Assembly (NCBI GenBank): GCA_934045075.1
Contig: OW203747.1
Coordinates: forward strand, 5,057,357-5,121,356
Source of the DNA: Yponomeuta sedellus
Lineage: Eukaryota > Arthropoda > Insecta > Lepidoptera > Yponomeutidae
Reading direction: 5' to 3'
DNA: 64,000 nucleotides
In this document: positions 43,961 through 54,619 of the stretch, one piece after another
Numbering within the stretch: the first letter of the stretch is position 1
Layout: each line of letters starts with the position of its first letter
Made by a program: the position numbers and the translations under genes
Notes under the pieces: generated by a model
The model's database searches: none
Told to the model about the DNA's origin: nothing
What the model saw: the letters and a program-made list of their open reading frames with translations, nothing else

Positions 43961-44227
43961 ACCCGTCCATTTATTGGTCATTGTAGTGTAACGCACTAAC
44001 AGAATTAATTCCCAGTTCTCGACCGCCACTCTGTGACTGCCCTGGTCCACCTGCCGTCTTCCCGCCTCGCAAGGTGTCCCGCCCATTTCAATTTCAGTCT
44101 CGATACTCATTCGCCAAACTACTCACTGTTGGACTTTAATCGAATCTCAAAGGCAATTTTTTAAACCTTTTGTACTTTCAATCGTCACGTCATCGACTAA
44201 AATACAATAGGTATTTTATACAATAGG

Positions 44228-44320
44228 TTTTAAAACCGAGACCATGGCACCTGAAAAAGTGCCGAAACGTCGGAAAAATACAAAAAATACGAGTAAAATC
44301 CGTATAAAACTGTTTTTATT
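44228..44320. mobile_element. Penelope-like element terminal fragment
   Basis: gagaccatggcacctgaaaa, agtgccgaaacgtcgg, gagtaaaatccgtataaaac. One arm only. Confidence 0.65.
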
Positions 44321-44740
44321 TCGACTTAGGGCATTTTTCAAAAAAAAAAAAAAAAGAATAAAACTTGATAATTTTGTATCTGTAGCTATTTTGTAGAAAT
44401 CGGCCAGAATTATTCGAATATATAAGGACGTCACAGCTCAGTAAATCAGATAAAGGATCCGAGAACCCGAGCGTTGACTTGATTATGTTTTGTTTGTTTA
44501 CTGACCAGTGACGTCACTAATTTCTATGCAATCGCATATGACTCACGAGACTTTTGGCGGCTTATTTTAAAAATGGAATTATATTTGCTTTTTTTTTTAC
44601 AAAAAAACACAAGGAAGATTTAAAAGTTATCACTTTTTGAGCACTTATGAACGCCAACGAAAAATCTGAGTTAGTTTTTAGAAACATGTCAATTAGCCTA
44701 TTCGCTAGAATATGCTAGGATTCGGCTGAATAATATTCAG

Positions 44741-44945
44741 ACGACCTCTGTGGCGCTGCGGTAGCGCATCTGCCTACCATGCGAGAGGTCCCGTGTTCGA
44801 ACCCCGGCTGGGTACAGAAAATAGAACCCCAGATGTTGGATGTTTAAATATTTGTGATGTCGTTCTTTCTAGTTCTACGATACAGGGGTATTCTAGTGTG
44901 GGGCCAGAAGTTATGTATGTGCCTGTACGTAAATGTTATGTTATG
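44741..44945 (+). repeat. T2 SINE
   Basis: gacctctgtggcgctgcggt, catgcgagaggtcccgtgtt, ggggccagaagttatgtatg, gttatgttatg. A 137-codon minus-strand frame overlaps it and is not a gene. Confidence 0.8.
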
Positions 44946-45525
44946 AATAGACCCCCAAGCTGACGACAGATAGTCACAACTATAGGGAGTTCGTGAACAC
45001 AAGTTGTGGCAACTCCGGGCTAGTGATAACCACGAAGTTAACTGCCTTATCTGACGTTTTCCGTCTGGGCTACGGGTTCTCAAAGTTGTTTCGCCCACTT
45101 TTGCTTTGACAGCCTTATTTATCAAAACACTATTTCGGTAAAATACTTTTCGTTGTGAAATCTCCAACGCAGACTTTTTTTTTGAAAGCGTCATTGGAGT
45201 TTTTTTATGTATTGTCAATGAATAGGGGCGTATGAGTAGGAAACTACACACACACAATTATTTACTAAGTACCTAAATTGTCAAAAACCAAGTCTTATTT
45301 TTTGACAATGAAAAAATGCTTTTCTAAACAAACGAATGAATGATTTATTGCCACGAACATGTTACCATAACAACAGTAGTAATTAAAGAGCAGAGGAGTG
45401 TGCCCATAGGAAAGACAGGACAATACGTGCTGAGCCAATCAAGCTGTGGGGTTTTCTCTTGTTTTCAGCTTCAGTTAGCGTTAGCTGTTTCATAATTAAA
45501 CAAATATTATATCTCTTTTACGCTT
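44946..45525. other. No recognised feature
   Basis: Unassigned spacer; two gttagc-rich spots only. Confidence 0.4.
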
Positions 45526-45529
45526 TCAC

Positions 45530-45965
45530 AGATTGAGAGCTTTTTAATTTTGTTTATTTAAAGAGTTTCTGTATCGAGTCATAGTATTGCTAGAAGTTGA
45601 CAGCTCGTATAGGATCACAGTTGATGACGTAATTCAGAGAATGACGTACTTCCGGTATCATAAACTCTGGTTTTATTTGCACTTTAAAATTAACTAAAGT
45701 AAAATCAAAATATTCGGACCAAGCTAACAAAATGGACTAATTTCTTGAAAAAAAAAACAGAACTAATTTTTTTAGTATGTTTGGCAGTCTTAGTAGGTAT
45801 TATTAGTTATTAAAAGTTCTTTTTAGTTTTTGGTTTTGTTGATTAAAAGAGTTTTTGTATCGATTCACGGTATCGTTAGAAACTGACAGCTCGTAGGATG
45901 TCAGTTGATGACGTACTTCCGGTATCATAGAGTCAAGTTATTTTTTTCACATTAATATTAAATAA
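45530..45965. repeat. Duplicated segment of about 150 bp
   Basis: 45545-45680 and 45835-45950 share aagagtttntgtatcga, gacagctcgta, cagttgatgacgta, acttccggtatcata. Spacing is about 290 bp and divergence moderate, so this is an old local duplication. Confidence 0.65.
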
Positions 45966-46064
45966 AGCTACCTTTATCAAAATCAGGTATAAAAACTAAA
46001 ACTTTCGTAAGCACAACACATACAATCAGGTATAAAAAGCTCTCTTTTATACCTGATTCATTTA

Positions 46065-46190
46065 TATAAGATAAGATAAGAATATTCTTTATTGTACACC
46101 AGAGCACATATTATAAAACATGTAAAGATACAAAGTACAATTGGCGGCCTTATTGCTAAAAGCAATTTCTATATCTACATAGATAGGAAA
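46065..46190 (-). repeat. LINE 3'-end repeat
   Basis: Reverse: ataagataagataagaata, tctttattgtacaccagag, gcggccttattgctaaaagc. Confidence 0.65.
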
Positions 46191-46299
46191 ACTAACGCAT
46201 GGATCCCGAATGAGTGGCAAAAACCAGGCCTTGCCACTTGCCACGATTCTAACAGACTGGCGTACCTGCAAGCAGCAACAAATTAACGTTGGTTGATTA

Positions 46300-46495
46300 C
46301 GTTTTCTTGAGTGGAGACCGCGACTCGGCAAACGTAGTGCAGGAAGCCCTCCGGCTAGGTGGTATAACGATCTGCGAAAAACTGCATGCAGATGCTGGAT
46401 GCGGCAAGCTGAAGACAGAGCGGTATGACGCTCATTAGGAGAGGGCTATGTCCAACAGTGGACTAACATATAGCCTGAAGAAGAAGAATAAGAAG
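46300..46495 (+). pseudogene. LINE LF, C-terminal protein fragment and 3' end
   Basis: The frame reads WRPRLGKRSAGSPPARWYND, LRKTACRCWMRQAEDRAV, stop, RSLGEGYVQQWTN, then gcctgaagaagaagaa. The R-x-P-P-x-R-W-x-D-D-L-R-K and D-R-x-x-W-R-S-L-G-E-x-Y-V-Q-Q-W signatures mark the end of an insect LINE protein. A TGA replaces the expected Trp codon. The 3' 65 bp are shared with F. Confidence 0.75.
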
Positions 46496-46510
46496 GAGAT
46501 TATAGGCAAT

Positions 46511-46857
46511 CCATATCAACCCTTGTATATCCCCATTACTGGGACAGGGTTCCCTTAGGCCATACTCCACCACGGGGGCCGAGTCCGGGTTGGTGGAGGA
46601 TTGTAAGACAGTGGCTGACCTTACTCGCAGAGGTTACTAAGCCGCCCGTAAGGCTCTGACGTGGTTTAACGACTGCCATTACATGACAGCCGGTGTCAAC
46701 AGCTTAACGTGCCGTGTGAAGCACGGAAGTGCCTAGAAAATATCACTAGCAGTGGTCACGGGACGGTCACCTATCCTGCACCTGACCACGCCTGTTGTTG
46801 TTTAACTCTAGTGATTGATTCCAATCACTCGGTTCCACTAGGCTAGGCAACAAGCGC
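46511..46857 (-). repeat. S5 SINE with TSD
   Basis: Nearly complete reverse copy. TTATAGRCAAT flanks at 46500-46510 and 46858-46868 agree at 10 of 11 bases. Confidence 0.8.
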
Positions 46858-46934
46858 TTATAGACAATGGCAATCATTAATGTCCAGAACGTCTATCTTT
46901 CGGATCAAACGTCAGTCTTTTAACACCTTCTGCT

Positions 46935-47340
46935 TCTATAAATAATATTGGCCTTTTGCATCTACTTAATGAGATGATTTATACAGCGTCCAGTGGCATC
47001 TTCACTCACACTTGATGGGTGAAGGGACCACTCCGACGCTGGAGTGCCTGAGACACGGTTTTATTGATGGTGTAGGCTTGCCCAGCACCTATACCATCCT
47101 GACAGCTTAGTCGGCTTAGCCCACAGGAAATAGTCAATACGTGCGGAGCCAACCAAGCCGCGGGTTTCCTCAAGATGTTTTCCTTCACACTTAGCGTGTG
47201 GTATTGCGATTACAAATTCGCAAATGTACGTAACTTTGAAATTAAACAATTAAAAATTGGTACATGCCCGCACTCGGGATCGAACCTGGGGCTCTGGCTT
47301 GCGAGTCCGTGGTTCTACCCACTAAGCTACCACCGCTTTT
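46935..47340 (-). repeat. T3 SINE, full length
   Basis: ggccttttgcatctacttaa, gcttgcccagcacctatacc, gatgttttccttcacactta, ggtacatgcccgcactcggg and the tRNA-like head gtggttctacccactaagct. Reverse counterpart of 10064-10457. Confidence 0.85.
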
Positions 47341-47582
47341 TTACTTGTTCTATAAATACTTCAACATTTATGATGCCATCGTTCCCGCCCCAGCTTTTCA
47401 ATAAAGCCGGAGTTTTAACGTTATTATCCGGCTGCAAGAACCGATGCACTTTAGATTACTTTTCTCTGACGTCATTGTACCGAGAACTCGGATTAATCTA
47501 ATTCGTTGTTGTACCAGCGTTCGCCCGCTTCTCCGGCGGAAAGATGTTTCTTTGTTTGCACAACTTTGGACGTAAGCATCGT

Positions 47583-47805
47583 CATCAACCCTTGTATGTC
47601 CCCACCGCTGGGGCACGGGTCTCTTCCTGCATCGCAGGAAGGTTAGGCCATACTCCACCACGGGGGCCAAGTCCGGGTTGGTGGAGGATTGTAAGACAGT
47701 GGCGGGCCTTACTGTCAGAAGTTATCAAGCCTCTGACACGGCTTAACGACTGCCTTTATATGACAGCCGGCACCAACGGCTTAACGTGCATTGCGAAACA
47801 AGTTT
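47583..47805 (-). repeat. S5 SINE, head truncated
   Basis: Very well preserved from tcaacccttgtatgtcccca to cggcttaacgtgcattgcga, with a short deletion near 47732. Confidence 0.8.
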
Positions 47806-47814
47806 TGATTTTTA

Positions 47815-47990
47815 TTCCATACTTGCTGACCGAGTATACTTCGTACCGCCTAACAGACGATTCTTAATTTTTTTTAATTTTCTCTCCATAAGAACCATCC
47901 TCGTACTTCAAGGAATATTCTAAAAAAAGAATTAGTGAAATCGGTTCGCTTACGAACACATTCAGCGATTCCTTTTTATATTATAAATTA
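47815..47990 (+). repeat. R9 dispersed repeat
   Basis: cttcgtaccgcctaacagac, ccatcctcgtacttcaagga, attcagcgattcctttttat. Confidence 0.6.
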
Positions 47991-48481
47991 TAAAAAACCC
48001 AGACGGGGATGATTTATTGAACAACCTTGGACTAAGCGCGCACGTTTATTGTTTGAATTTTTAGTTTTGGTTTGGTTAATTGATTTCTTGAATTGTACAT
48101 CCATTAGGATGTCCAAATTAGTACATTTTTTAGGTTTAACATATCTGTTTAACACACAAATTGTACTTTGGTTTGCTGTCCCTAACAAAGAAAATTAATA
48201 ATAAACACGCCGAGATTTGAATATAAGATGAGGGAGCAGCGTAACACGCCTCTGTAGCTACTGAAAAAATAAGAAGACCAGACCCCATCTAATTCTTGAA
48301 ATAACAACATAGGGCATTCACAGATTCTCGAGGGATAAGTCTTCCCTAAACTGGCTAACGCGACGTAAGACGCCCAGCGACAGGTGTCCGCCAAAAAAAT
48401 TCCTATTTTCCCTTCCTTTTCATTTAGTTGTACTAAGTATAATAAGGCTAACGAGATCCGTGAAATACGCCAATGTATATT

Positions 48482-48835
48482 TACATACATACGTACAACC
48501 TCACGCCTGTATCCCAGAGAGGTAGGCAGAGACCAGGGACTGCCACTTGCCGCGATCCTGACAGATCACCTTCGCTTCATAAGTCGTTGCATGCACGCAC
48601 GCCGGTTCCGGGTACTATTTGTCTTTCCCTTTGCTAATACATCTCCTATTTGGTCGTACATCGTCCGCCTGGGACGTCTCTAAACAGCCCTTCCACTCAC
48701 ATTCGCAATATTTGTTTCGTCAGTTTTCTTCCTTCATCCTCTCCACATGTCCGAACCAACCCAACTTTCCTATCTCAATTCTAGTCACTACATCTTCTTT
48801 CAGTCCACAACGGTCGTGAATTATTTATTTTCAGT
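48482..48835 (-). pseudogene. LINE LG, longest C-terminal fragment
   Basis: The minus strand reads DRCGLKEDVVTRIEIGKLGW, FGHVERM, then CECEWKGCLE, STRNRRACMQRL and WQSLVSAYLSGIQA, with frameshifts. The W-F-G-H-V-E-R-M motif extends further upstream than the other LG copies. Confidence 0.7.
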
Positions 48836-48871
48836 TGGAATTAAACTTTATTTGAATTTTCGTTTTTTTTT

Positions 48872-49105
48872 TTAAACCTATTTAGAGACTAAAATTCCAC
48901 TCATGCCGGGATTCGAACCCGCGACCTCTGGCTATCCGTGCCAGCGCTCTTCCAACTGAGGTAATGGGCGACTCACCGGCATCAGTGAAATTTCGAACCT
49001 CTTTACAATATTCTCTGTATTACGTACAGAGAATATTGTAATATTCTTTACAATATTCTCTGTATTACGTACAGAGAATATTGTAAAGAGGAAAGAATAT
49101 TGAAT
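48872..49105 (-). repeat. T1 repeat with reiterated 5' end
   Basis: A short-form T1 (48872-49026) is followed by alternating inverted copies of acagagaatattgta (49022-49092). The tRNA-like core is intact (gctctggctatccgtg complement). Confidence 0.75.
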
Positions 49106-49299
49106 TTTCTGTTCTAAGCTTCTAGACGTTGGTTTACATAGACGGTAAAATATTTTTACGTTTTAGCGTATTTTTCATGATAATACAAAAATAAGTAATA
49201 ACAATACTGACCAGTCTGGGATACAGGCGTGACCTTATGTTATGTAACGTTAATCATAAAAAAAAACCAATTACTTCGATTGGTTTAGGAACCACACAA

Positions 49300-49705
49300 T
49301 GGTAATAACTAAGGTTCAAGGTTGCCTGGAAGAAATTACTATCAGCAATAAGGCTGCCAATTGTACCTCTTCTTTTGTAGCCGTTGTCTCTGTATGTTTA
49401 GACAGCCATCTAGGATCGAGTTGCGGAGTGTTGCGGCGCACTAGCGTGTCGCGCATGATCGCGCGTCTAAATCGTGCTGCGCGTGCGCGAGTCTTCGTTT
49501 CAATATTGTCTTTGAGATTGCGACACACTGATCTGCGAGCCGTTGGAAAGTAGCAAGAAAAAACGTTGTAGACATTTTGTATTTTTTTTTATTAAATACG
49601 TTGTCGAAAGAACCGAAGCTCCTTATTGAAGAGTCAAGCAAGGCCCCCAACACTGTAATATTTTTTTGGTGTGTACAATAAAGAATATTATTATCTTATC
49701 TTATA
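49300..49705 (+). repeat. LINE 3' region split by unknown sequence
   Basis: Left: cctggaagaaattactatca, gcaataaggctgccaattgt. Right: gtgtgtacaataaagaatat, tcttatctta. Between them (49400-49655) lies GC-richer sequence (gttgcggcgcactagcgtg, gcgtgcgcgag) of unknown origin. Confidence 0.6.
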
Positions 49706-49734
49706 ATAAAAAAATTGAAATATTTTATAAATAA

Positions 49735-49795
49735 GATTCTTCATCAACATCCATCAGCAAGCACATATTCATCCACTGCTGGACATAGACCTCGC
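49735..49795 (-). repeat. LINE 3'-end fragment
   Basis: Minus strand: gtctatgtccagcagtggat, then tgctgatggatgttgatg. Confidence 0.5.
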
Positions 49796-49854
49796 CAAAG
49801 TCACGCCACTGATATCCTTCTTAGGATTATTAGACCCCAAAAAAATATTTTTAT

Positions 49855-50345
49855 TCTGCCTATAAACCTCTTTCTACAGGGCACAGGCCTTCTCTCAGCG
49901 AGAGACTTTGGGCTTGTCTACCACGCGTGCCCACCGCGGATTGGCAATTTCGAGCGCTGAGGTATTTGAACACCTAGGACACCCAGGTTTCCTCACGGTA
50001 TTTTACTTCACAGTTAGCGAGTGGTATTGCTATTATAAGTTCACGAATGTCCATAATTTAGAAAACAAAGTCATTGGCACATCATTGTAAATAATACAGA
50101 GAATATTGTAAAGAGGTTCGAAATTTCGGAGAAAGTTGTGAGAGCGCTGGGACGGTTACACATAGGTCGCTGGTTCGAGTCCCAGTATGGGTGGAATTTT
50201 TAGCCTCTAAATAGGTTTTTAAAATTGTCCTTAGCACGGGTTAGTGCAACAAACATAATATAATCATTGATACATGCCCGCAATGGGAATCGATCCCGGG
50301 GCATTCGCTTCCTAGTCCACTCTTTTACCTATTGCGCTAACGCCA
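49855..50345 (-). repeat. T3-like SINE split by T1
   Basis: Left part 49855-50082 (gggcacaggccttctctcag to tagaaaacaaagtcattggc). Right part 50264-50345 (tcattgatacatgcccgcaa, tacctattgcgctaacg). T1 lies between. Confidence 0.8.
50083..50263 (+). repeat. T1 repeat, direct, with head-to-tail junction and TSD
   Basis: Begins at aataatacagag, passes through the core and aaataggtttttaaaattg, then tccttagcacgggttagtgc. TCATTGRYACAT flanks lie at 50071-50082 and 50264-50275 (10 of 12 bases). Compared with 5092-5396 the order of the two segments is reversed. Confidence 0.85.
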
Positions 50346-50667
50346 CAGAATATTATCGTTATTTGTTTTTACGTTACACCATGTTTAACATAGCCCTAGT
50401 AACTAGCTCCATTGTGGTAAGGTTTGTACAACTATACGTGGCACCCAATAAATCATGCAATAATAATATAAACATCAATAGGAACGTAATAAGTGGGTTA
50501 ACAGACTTCGCCGCAAGGCGATGGAAATGGCCTCCAGAGCGAGCTTTATGTGAAGAAAAGAACTGAACGGACAAAAGAAATCTGCTAACAATATATTATG
50601 TGAAAATGTTTATGATTTTTATTTGGATCTTATATACGTAGTTGCCTGTGATTGGTGTAGGTAGAGT

Positions 50668-51022
50668 AGTTTCTATACAGATTTATGCTCGTTTATTACA
50701 TTTTACAATTTTCCGACGTTTCGGCACTTTTTCAGGTGCCGTGGTCTCGGATGACTGAGGTGGTAGGCGTCTTTTTGAAAGCATTAACTGTTAGTTTACT
50801 ACCCTCGGCAAAAATTACAAAAGTTAATTATGAAGTTACGTTCCAAAATAGGTAAATCAATTATTTTACATAAAGTCAACAATATTGATTATTAGTAATT
50901 GAAGTTAAAAATTAAATTTATAAAACCAATTATTTTACCCGTAAAAGGCACCTGTAAAAGTGCCGAAACGTCGGAAAATTGTAAAAATGTAGTAAACGAG
51001 CATAAATCCGTATAGAAACAGT
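50668..51022. mobile_element. Penelope-like element, terminal repeats with 3' region, no coding
   Basis: Inverted arms of about 80 bp (tatacagatttatgctcgtt, tccgacgtttcggcactttt and complements) enclose a 180-bp segment with gaagttacgttccaaaatag. This segment is nearly identical to 61080-61260 of the coding PLE copy. Confidence 0.75.
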
Positions 51023-51100
51023 TTTAATTATGTCTAGTGCTCGTGTTAACCTTAGAAAATACTGTAGGTAGAGTCTACAATAAATATTATAATTAAAGTA

Positions 51101-51420
51101 AATAGCGCTCCTGGTTTCATGGAACCGAGTGACTGGAATAAGCACTTGGGTTAAGCAACAACAGGCGCGGTCAGGTACTAGATGAGTGCCTATGACGTCG
51201 TCGGCTATACTAGTCCACTGCTGGACATAGCCCTCCCCTAAAGAGCGCCACGTTTTGCTATAGGGGGTAATGCCCATAATCCCCACGCTGGGCATGCGGG
51301 TTGGTGATCGCAGTTCGGTGGAATTGTACTGCAGGGGGTGCTGCTGCCCACCCCGGTTTGTGTCCCTTAGTCGCCTTTTACGACACAAGCGGGACTATGA
51401 CGTGACTACTTGATTAATAA
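51101..51420 (+). repeat. S5 SINE head, split by F
   Basis: tagcgctcctggtttcatgg, gttaagcaacaacaggcgcg, gatgagtgcctatgacg, continuing after F as tatgacgtgactact. Confidence 0.75.
51199..51394 (-). repeat. F SINE, 5' truncated, with 9-bp TSD
   Basis: cggctatactagtccactgc to tttacgacacaagcggga. CTATGACGT is duplicated at 51190-51198 and 51395-51403. A 152-codon minus-strand frame here includes WRSLGEGYVQQWT, the LF protein end carried by the F tail. Confidence 0.85.
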
Positions 51421-51609
51421 TCCTAGTATCCAGACTGTCGGTTTAAAAAAAAGATGTCACAGTTGTTAAGTTTTGTAGTGTGCAATGTTTGAAAACAAAA
51501 CGTTATGATTTTTATCCCATTGGTGTAGTTATAATCGCGTAAACTGAAACGTGAAAGTTTTGTTATAATATTAATCGACGAGCGCTTCCGTGCTTTGCAA
51601 GGCACGTTA

Positions 51610-51971
51610 AGACCCACTTGCGTCAGCCCGGGTTAGGCCATTTAACTCGAGTTAACCGAAAACCTATTTAAAGGCTAAAAATTCTACACATGCCGGGATT
51701 CGAACCCGTGCCCTCTGGCTATCCGGGCCAGCGCTCTCTCAAACTGAGCTAATGAGCGACTCACCGGCATCAGTGAAATTTCAAACCTCTTTACAATAAT
51801 CTCTGTATTACGTACATAAATAGGTTTTTCAATTGTCCTTAGCACGGGTTGGTGTATTAAAAATAGTAAAGTCGAATTAACCGGTTAAATAGATCGTTTA
51901 GCATACGAAATTATCGATTTAACCAGTTAACTCGAGTTACATGAGCTAACCCGGGCTGACAAAAGTGGGCC
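51610..51971. mobile_element. M3 element split by T1, TTA duplication
   Basis: acccacttgcgtcagcccgg at the left and ccgggctgacaaaagtgggc at the right. TTA lies at 51607-51609 and 51972-51974. The S5 host gives the empty-site sequence, confirming the 3-bp duplication. Confidence 0.85.
51659..51876 (+). repeat. T1 repeat with inverted 5' arm, TSD
   Basis: Inverted short form 51659-51815, then a direct segment ataaataggtttttcaattg, tccttagcacgggttgg and A-rich end. TTAACCG is duplicated at 51652-51658 and 51877-51883. Confidence 0.85.
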
Positions 51972-52135
51972 TTAGACGTTGGTGCCGGTTGGCATGTAAT
52001 GGCAGTCGTTAGGCCATGTCAGAGGCCTTGTGGGCGGCTTGATAACATCTGACAGTAAGGCCCGCCACTGTCTTAAAATCATCCACCAACCCGGATTCCG
52101 CCCCCGTGGTAGTGTGACCTTATCTTCCTGACCTG

Positions 52136-52440
52136 AGCTCTTGGTTAAAATTCTTTACATATAAGTACTTATACAATGTATACAAGCAACGTAGTATTTT
52201 ATACCACACCCACGCAGATAGTGTCTCATTGCTCGTTCAAACGCAGTTACAAAGTACGCCATCTCTCCCTCATAAATGTGCGGTGGGAAAAGTTATATGG
52301 AATTGCAACTCTGCCCTCCGCAGCAGGGCAATCGTATATGAAAAACAATTCCTCCCAAATAATTCGTATACGACCCTTAAGACTTGATTTCTACATGATA
52401 AGTCAAGCGATAGCCAAAATCTGTATTCTGCACGCCATGC
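52136..52440. other. No recognised feature
   Basis: A motif similar to 52380-52460 (gacttgatttct, tctgtattctgcacgcca) recurs inverted at 52640-52665; otherwise unassigned. Confidence 0.4.
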
Positions 52441-52443
52441 CCG

Positions 52444-52470
52444 TATATATATATATATATGCGCCATGCA

Positions 52471-52514
<44 letters not shown>
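52444..52514. repeat. (TA)n microsatellite, two blocks
   Basis: 52444-52460 and 52473-52514, separated by gcgccatgcacgc. Confidence 0.95.
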
Positions 52515-52519
<5 letters not shown>

Positions 52520-52769
52520 CTATATACACCCGTAAGTAGATCCGGACTAAAAGTCTACAATTTGTTGTGCTTACGAAAGTTTTAGTTGAAAAAAAGAGTC
52601 ATTAGATGTTTGTTTTATCGTTCGAATTCAATGGGGCATGGCGTGCAGAATACAGATTTTGGCTATCGCTATCGATATATATATATGCGACAAATGTCTA
52701 AGCCTTTGCGTCAGACTTTTCTAACAAAGAGCCTACCAAGTTTGTGTGCAAACCTCTTTACACTCTTCT

Positions 52770-52960
52770 TTTTCGTCAGGCTATATGTTAGTCGACTGCT
52801 GGACATAGCCCTCTCCTAATGAGCGCCATAGCGCCCTGTCTTCAGCTTGCCGCATCCAGTATCAGCCTGCTGTTTTTCGCAGATCGTCATCCCACCTTGT
52901 CGGAGGGCGTCCTACACTACGTTTGCCGAGTCGCAGTCTCCACTTAAGAACAAGTTTACT
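52770..52960 (-). pseudogene. LINE LF, C-terminal protein fragment and 3' end
   Basis: The minus strand reads WRLRLGKRSVGRPPTRWDDD, LRKTAG, stop, YWMRQAEDRALWRSLGEGYV, then gcctgacgaaaaagaaga. One in-frame TGA is present. Confidence 0.75.
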
Positions 52961-53340
52961 CCTCTCACTATTTTTTTTATATTTCTGTCTTCTGTCTATC
53001 ATTTTCAAAATTTTAAATTACGTCAGCCATTTTTGAGATTTCCTTAATTTTCCAGCATTACTACTTCACATTTCGACGAGACCAGACTATTACATCTTAC
53101 ACTATTTTTATTTTTAATGCACTAACCCGTACTAAGGAACAAATTAAAAAACCTATTTAGAGGCTAAAAATTTAGCCTCTAAATAAGTTTTTAAATTTAT
53201 TACATCTTACTTTACCTGATTTTTCTGTTTTTATCCAGTTTTCTGTTCATGTTATAAATAAAACGCATTTTAAATAAAGCACCAAGTTGAAATCGTGCCA
53301 TTTTTATTATTTTTAAAACGCTTTACAGCATCACAAGTTT
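52955..53340 (+). repeat. R10 dispersed repeat split by T1
   Basis: Matches 7900-8300. The T1 insertion at 53101-53198 interrupts attacatcttac. Confidence 0.55.
53101..53198 (-). repeat. T1 repeat, short fold-back, with 12-bp TSD
   Basis: Only 98 bp: tail segment, junction, and aacctatttagaggctaaaa facing tttagcctctaaataagttt. ATTACATCTTAC is duplicated exactly at 53089-53100 and 53199-53210. Confidence 0.9.
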
Positions 53341-53605
53341 ATCAGGTTAATACAATTATGTGTTGCATTTACGTAAGTTTTAGTTCAAAAATTTAAATCT
53401 TAACAACTGTGACAATGTATTCTTAGACCCTTGGAGTATAATCGACTTCTGCTAAAAATGGCAAAAAATGGTTTTGCCGTTATTGGCAAAACTACTTTAA
53501 AGTCCATTTTTAGACCTAGTTTCTTGTCAGTAGGTTCTAAATAGGGCTACTATAGTCGTTAGTTAAACTTGAGATTTCTGCACTTACGTAGATATATAAT
53601 GAACA
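53341..53605. other. Unassigned; small hairpin
   Basis: aaaaatggttttgccgttat faces tggcaaaactactttaaagt, ccattttt, at about 53455-53512. Confidence 0.45.
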
Positions 53606-53760
53606 CTTTATTAAAAACCTATTTAGAGGCTCAAAATTCCACCCATGCTGGGACTCGAACCCGTGACCTCTGGCTAACCATCCCAGCGCTCTCCCAACTG
53701 AGCTAACGGACGACCACCGACATCAGTGAAATTTCGAACCTCTTTACAATACTCTCTGTA

Positions 53761-54332
53761 TCTTCTTCTTCTTCGTCAGGCTATATTAGTCCACTGCTAT
53801 CCATTGTAGCCTTGGTAACTCAAGAGCCAGATATGAGTGGACACACAACTCCCTCACCGTCAAGTGTGTCCCATTCATATCCCAGAGATGTCAACTATAT
53901 CTGGCTCTGGCACATACTCTCAACTCAGTATTGTAGTCATCTCCTGCTACTTTATCCAGCTTACACACAATGCGCGAGAGCAAGATCGACATCGTCTGAC
54001 ATCGGTTACATTCGGCCACATTTCTCGTCGTAACCGACGAGCGATGAAAGAAAGTTCACCAAAAAAAACGTGTGATCTGGATAAAGTAGGGAGTAGGTAG
54101 ACTAGACGTTTCCACACGCACTTAGTTGATTGCACGTCGTATGAGCTAGGACACAAGTGGTGAGCGAGATATGATAGAGATATAGTGTGTCTCGGTGAGC
54201 AAAGATATGAGATATAACAACTCCCTCTAAGGACACACTTTGCCCAAGTCTAGGACATAGCCCTCCCCTAATGAGCGCCATAGCGCAAGGTTGTGCCATC
54301 ATTGGGGGGTAATGCCCATAATCCCCACGCTC
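53761..54332 (-). repeat. F SINE split by an unknown 446-bp insert
   Basis: 53761-53801 (cttcttcttcgtcaggctat, attagtccactgct) and 54249-54332 (ggacatagccctcccctaat to taatccccacg). 5' truncated. Confidence 0.75.
53802..54248. other. Unknown insert within F
   Basis: Contains inverted repeats (gagccagatat..gtgga / tatatctggctc; cgtcgtaaccgacgag) and two short chance frames. No transposase or tRNA boxes. Probably a non-autonomous mobile element of unknown class. Confidence 0.5.
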
Positions 54333-54344
54333 TGTATCACGTAC

Positions 54345-54445
54345 ATAAAAATTATTGTAGATAAAAATGGAAATTACACAGATATTTCTTAACTTAAAAG
54401 TACAGACGGTGGCCTTATCACTTAAAGTGATCCCTGCCAGACAAC
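54345..54445 (-). repeat. LINE 3'-end repeat
   Basis: acggtggccttatcacttaa, agtgatccctgccagacaac. Confidence 0.5.
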
Positions 54446-54485
54446 CTTTGTATGGACTGGACTTATACATTAGAGAAGGCAGTAG

Positions 54486-54612
54486 CCTTATAGTTGGCCA
54501 TTGTACGTAGCAAGCGCTGGGGTTTCGTTGTAAGCCCTTCAGGCAGTAGGGTTTCCTTACGATGTTTTCCTTCACTATTAGCGAGTGGTATTGCTAGTAT
54601 GATTTCACAAAT
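54486..54612 (-). repeat. T3-like SINE fragment
   Basis: ccattgtacgtagcaagcgc, cgatgttttccttcactatt, agcgagtggtattgct. Confidence 0.65.
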
Positions 54613-54619
54613 CGTTATC

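Larger units (their letters stand above)
51582..52135 (+). repeat. S5 SINE split by M3
   Basis: 51582-51609 (cgcttccgtgctttgcaagg, cacgtta) continues at 51972 (ttagacgttggtgccggttg). The M3 element sits at a TTA of the S5 sequence. Confidence 0.85.
53608..54355 (-). repeat. T1 repeat (short form) split by F
   Basis: 53608-53760 holds the core in reverse (ccacccatgctgggactcga) to ctctctgtat. The T1 continuation ctctgtatcacgtac follows at 54333. CTCTGTAT is present on both sides of F. Confidence 0.75.

Noticed and set aside
44844..45257. 137-codon minus-strand frame
   Set aside because: It overlaps a T2 SINE at its 3' end, and the remainder has no domain or coding bias.
50930..51388. 152-codon minus-strand frame
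   Set aside because: It reads through F and the S5 head; the only protein-like part is the LF C-terminus carried by the F tail.
54102..54575. 157-codon minus-strand frame
   Set aside because: It spans parts of F, T1, a LINE tail and a T3-like SINE, so it is a chance frame through nested repeats.
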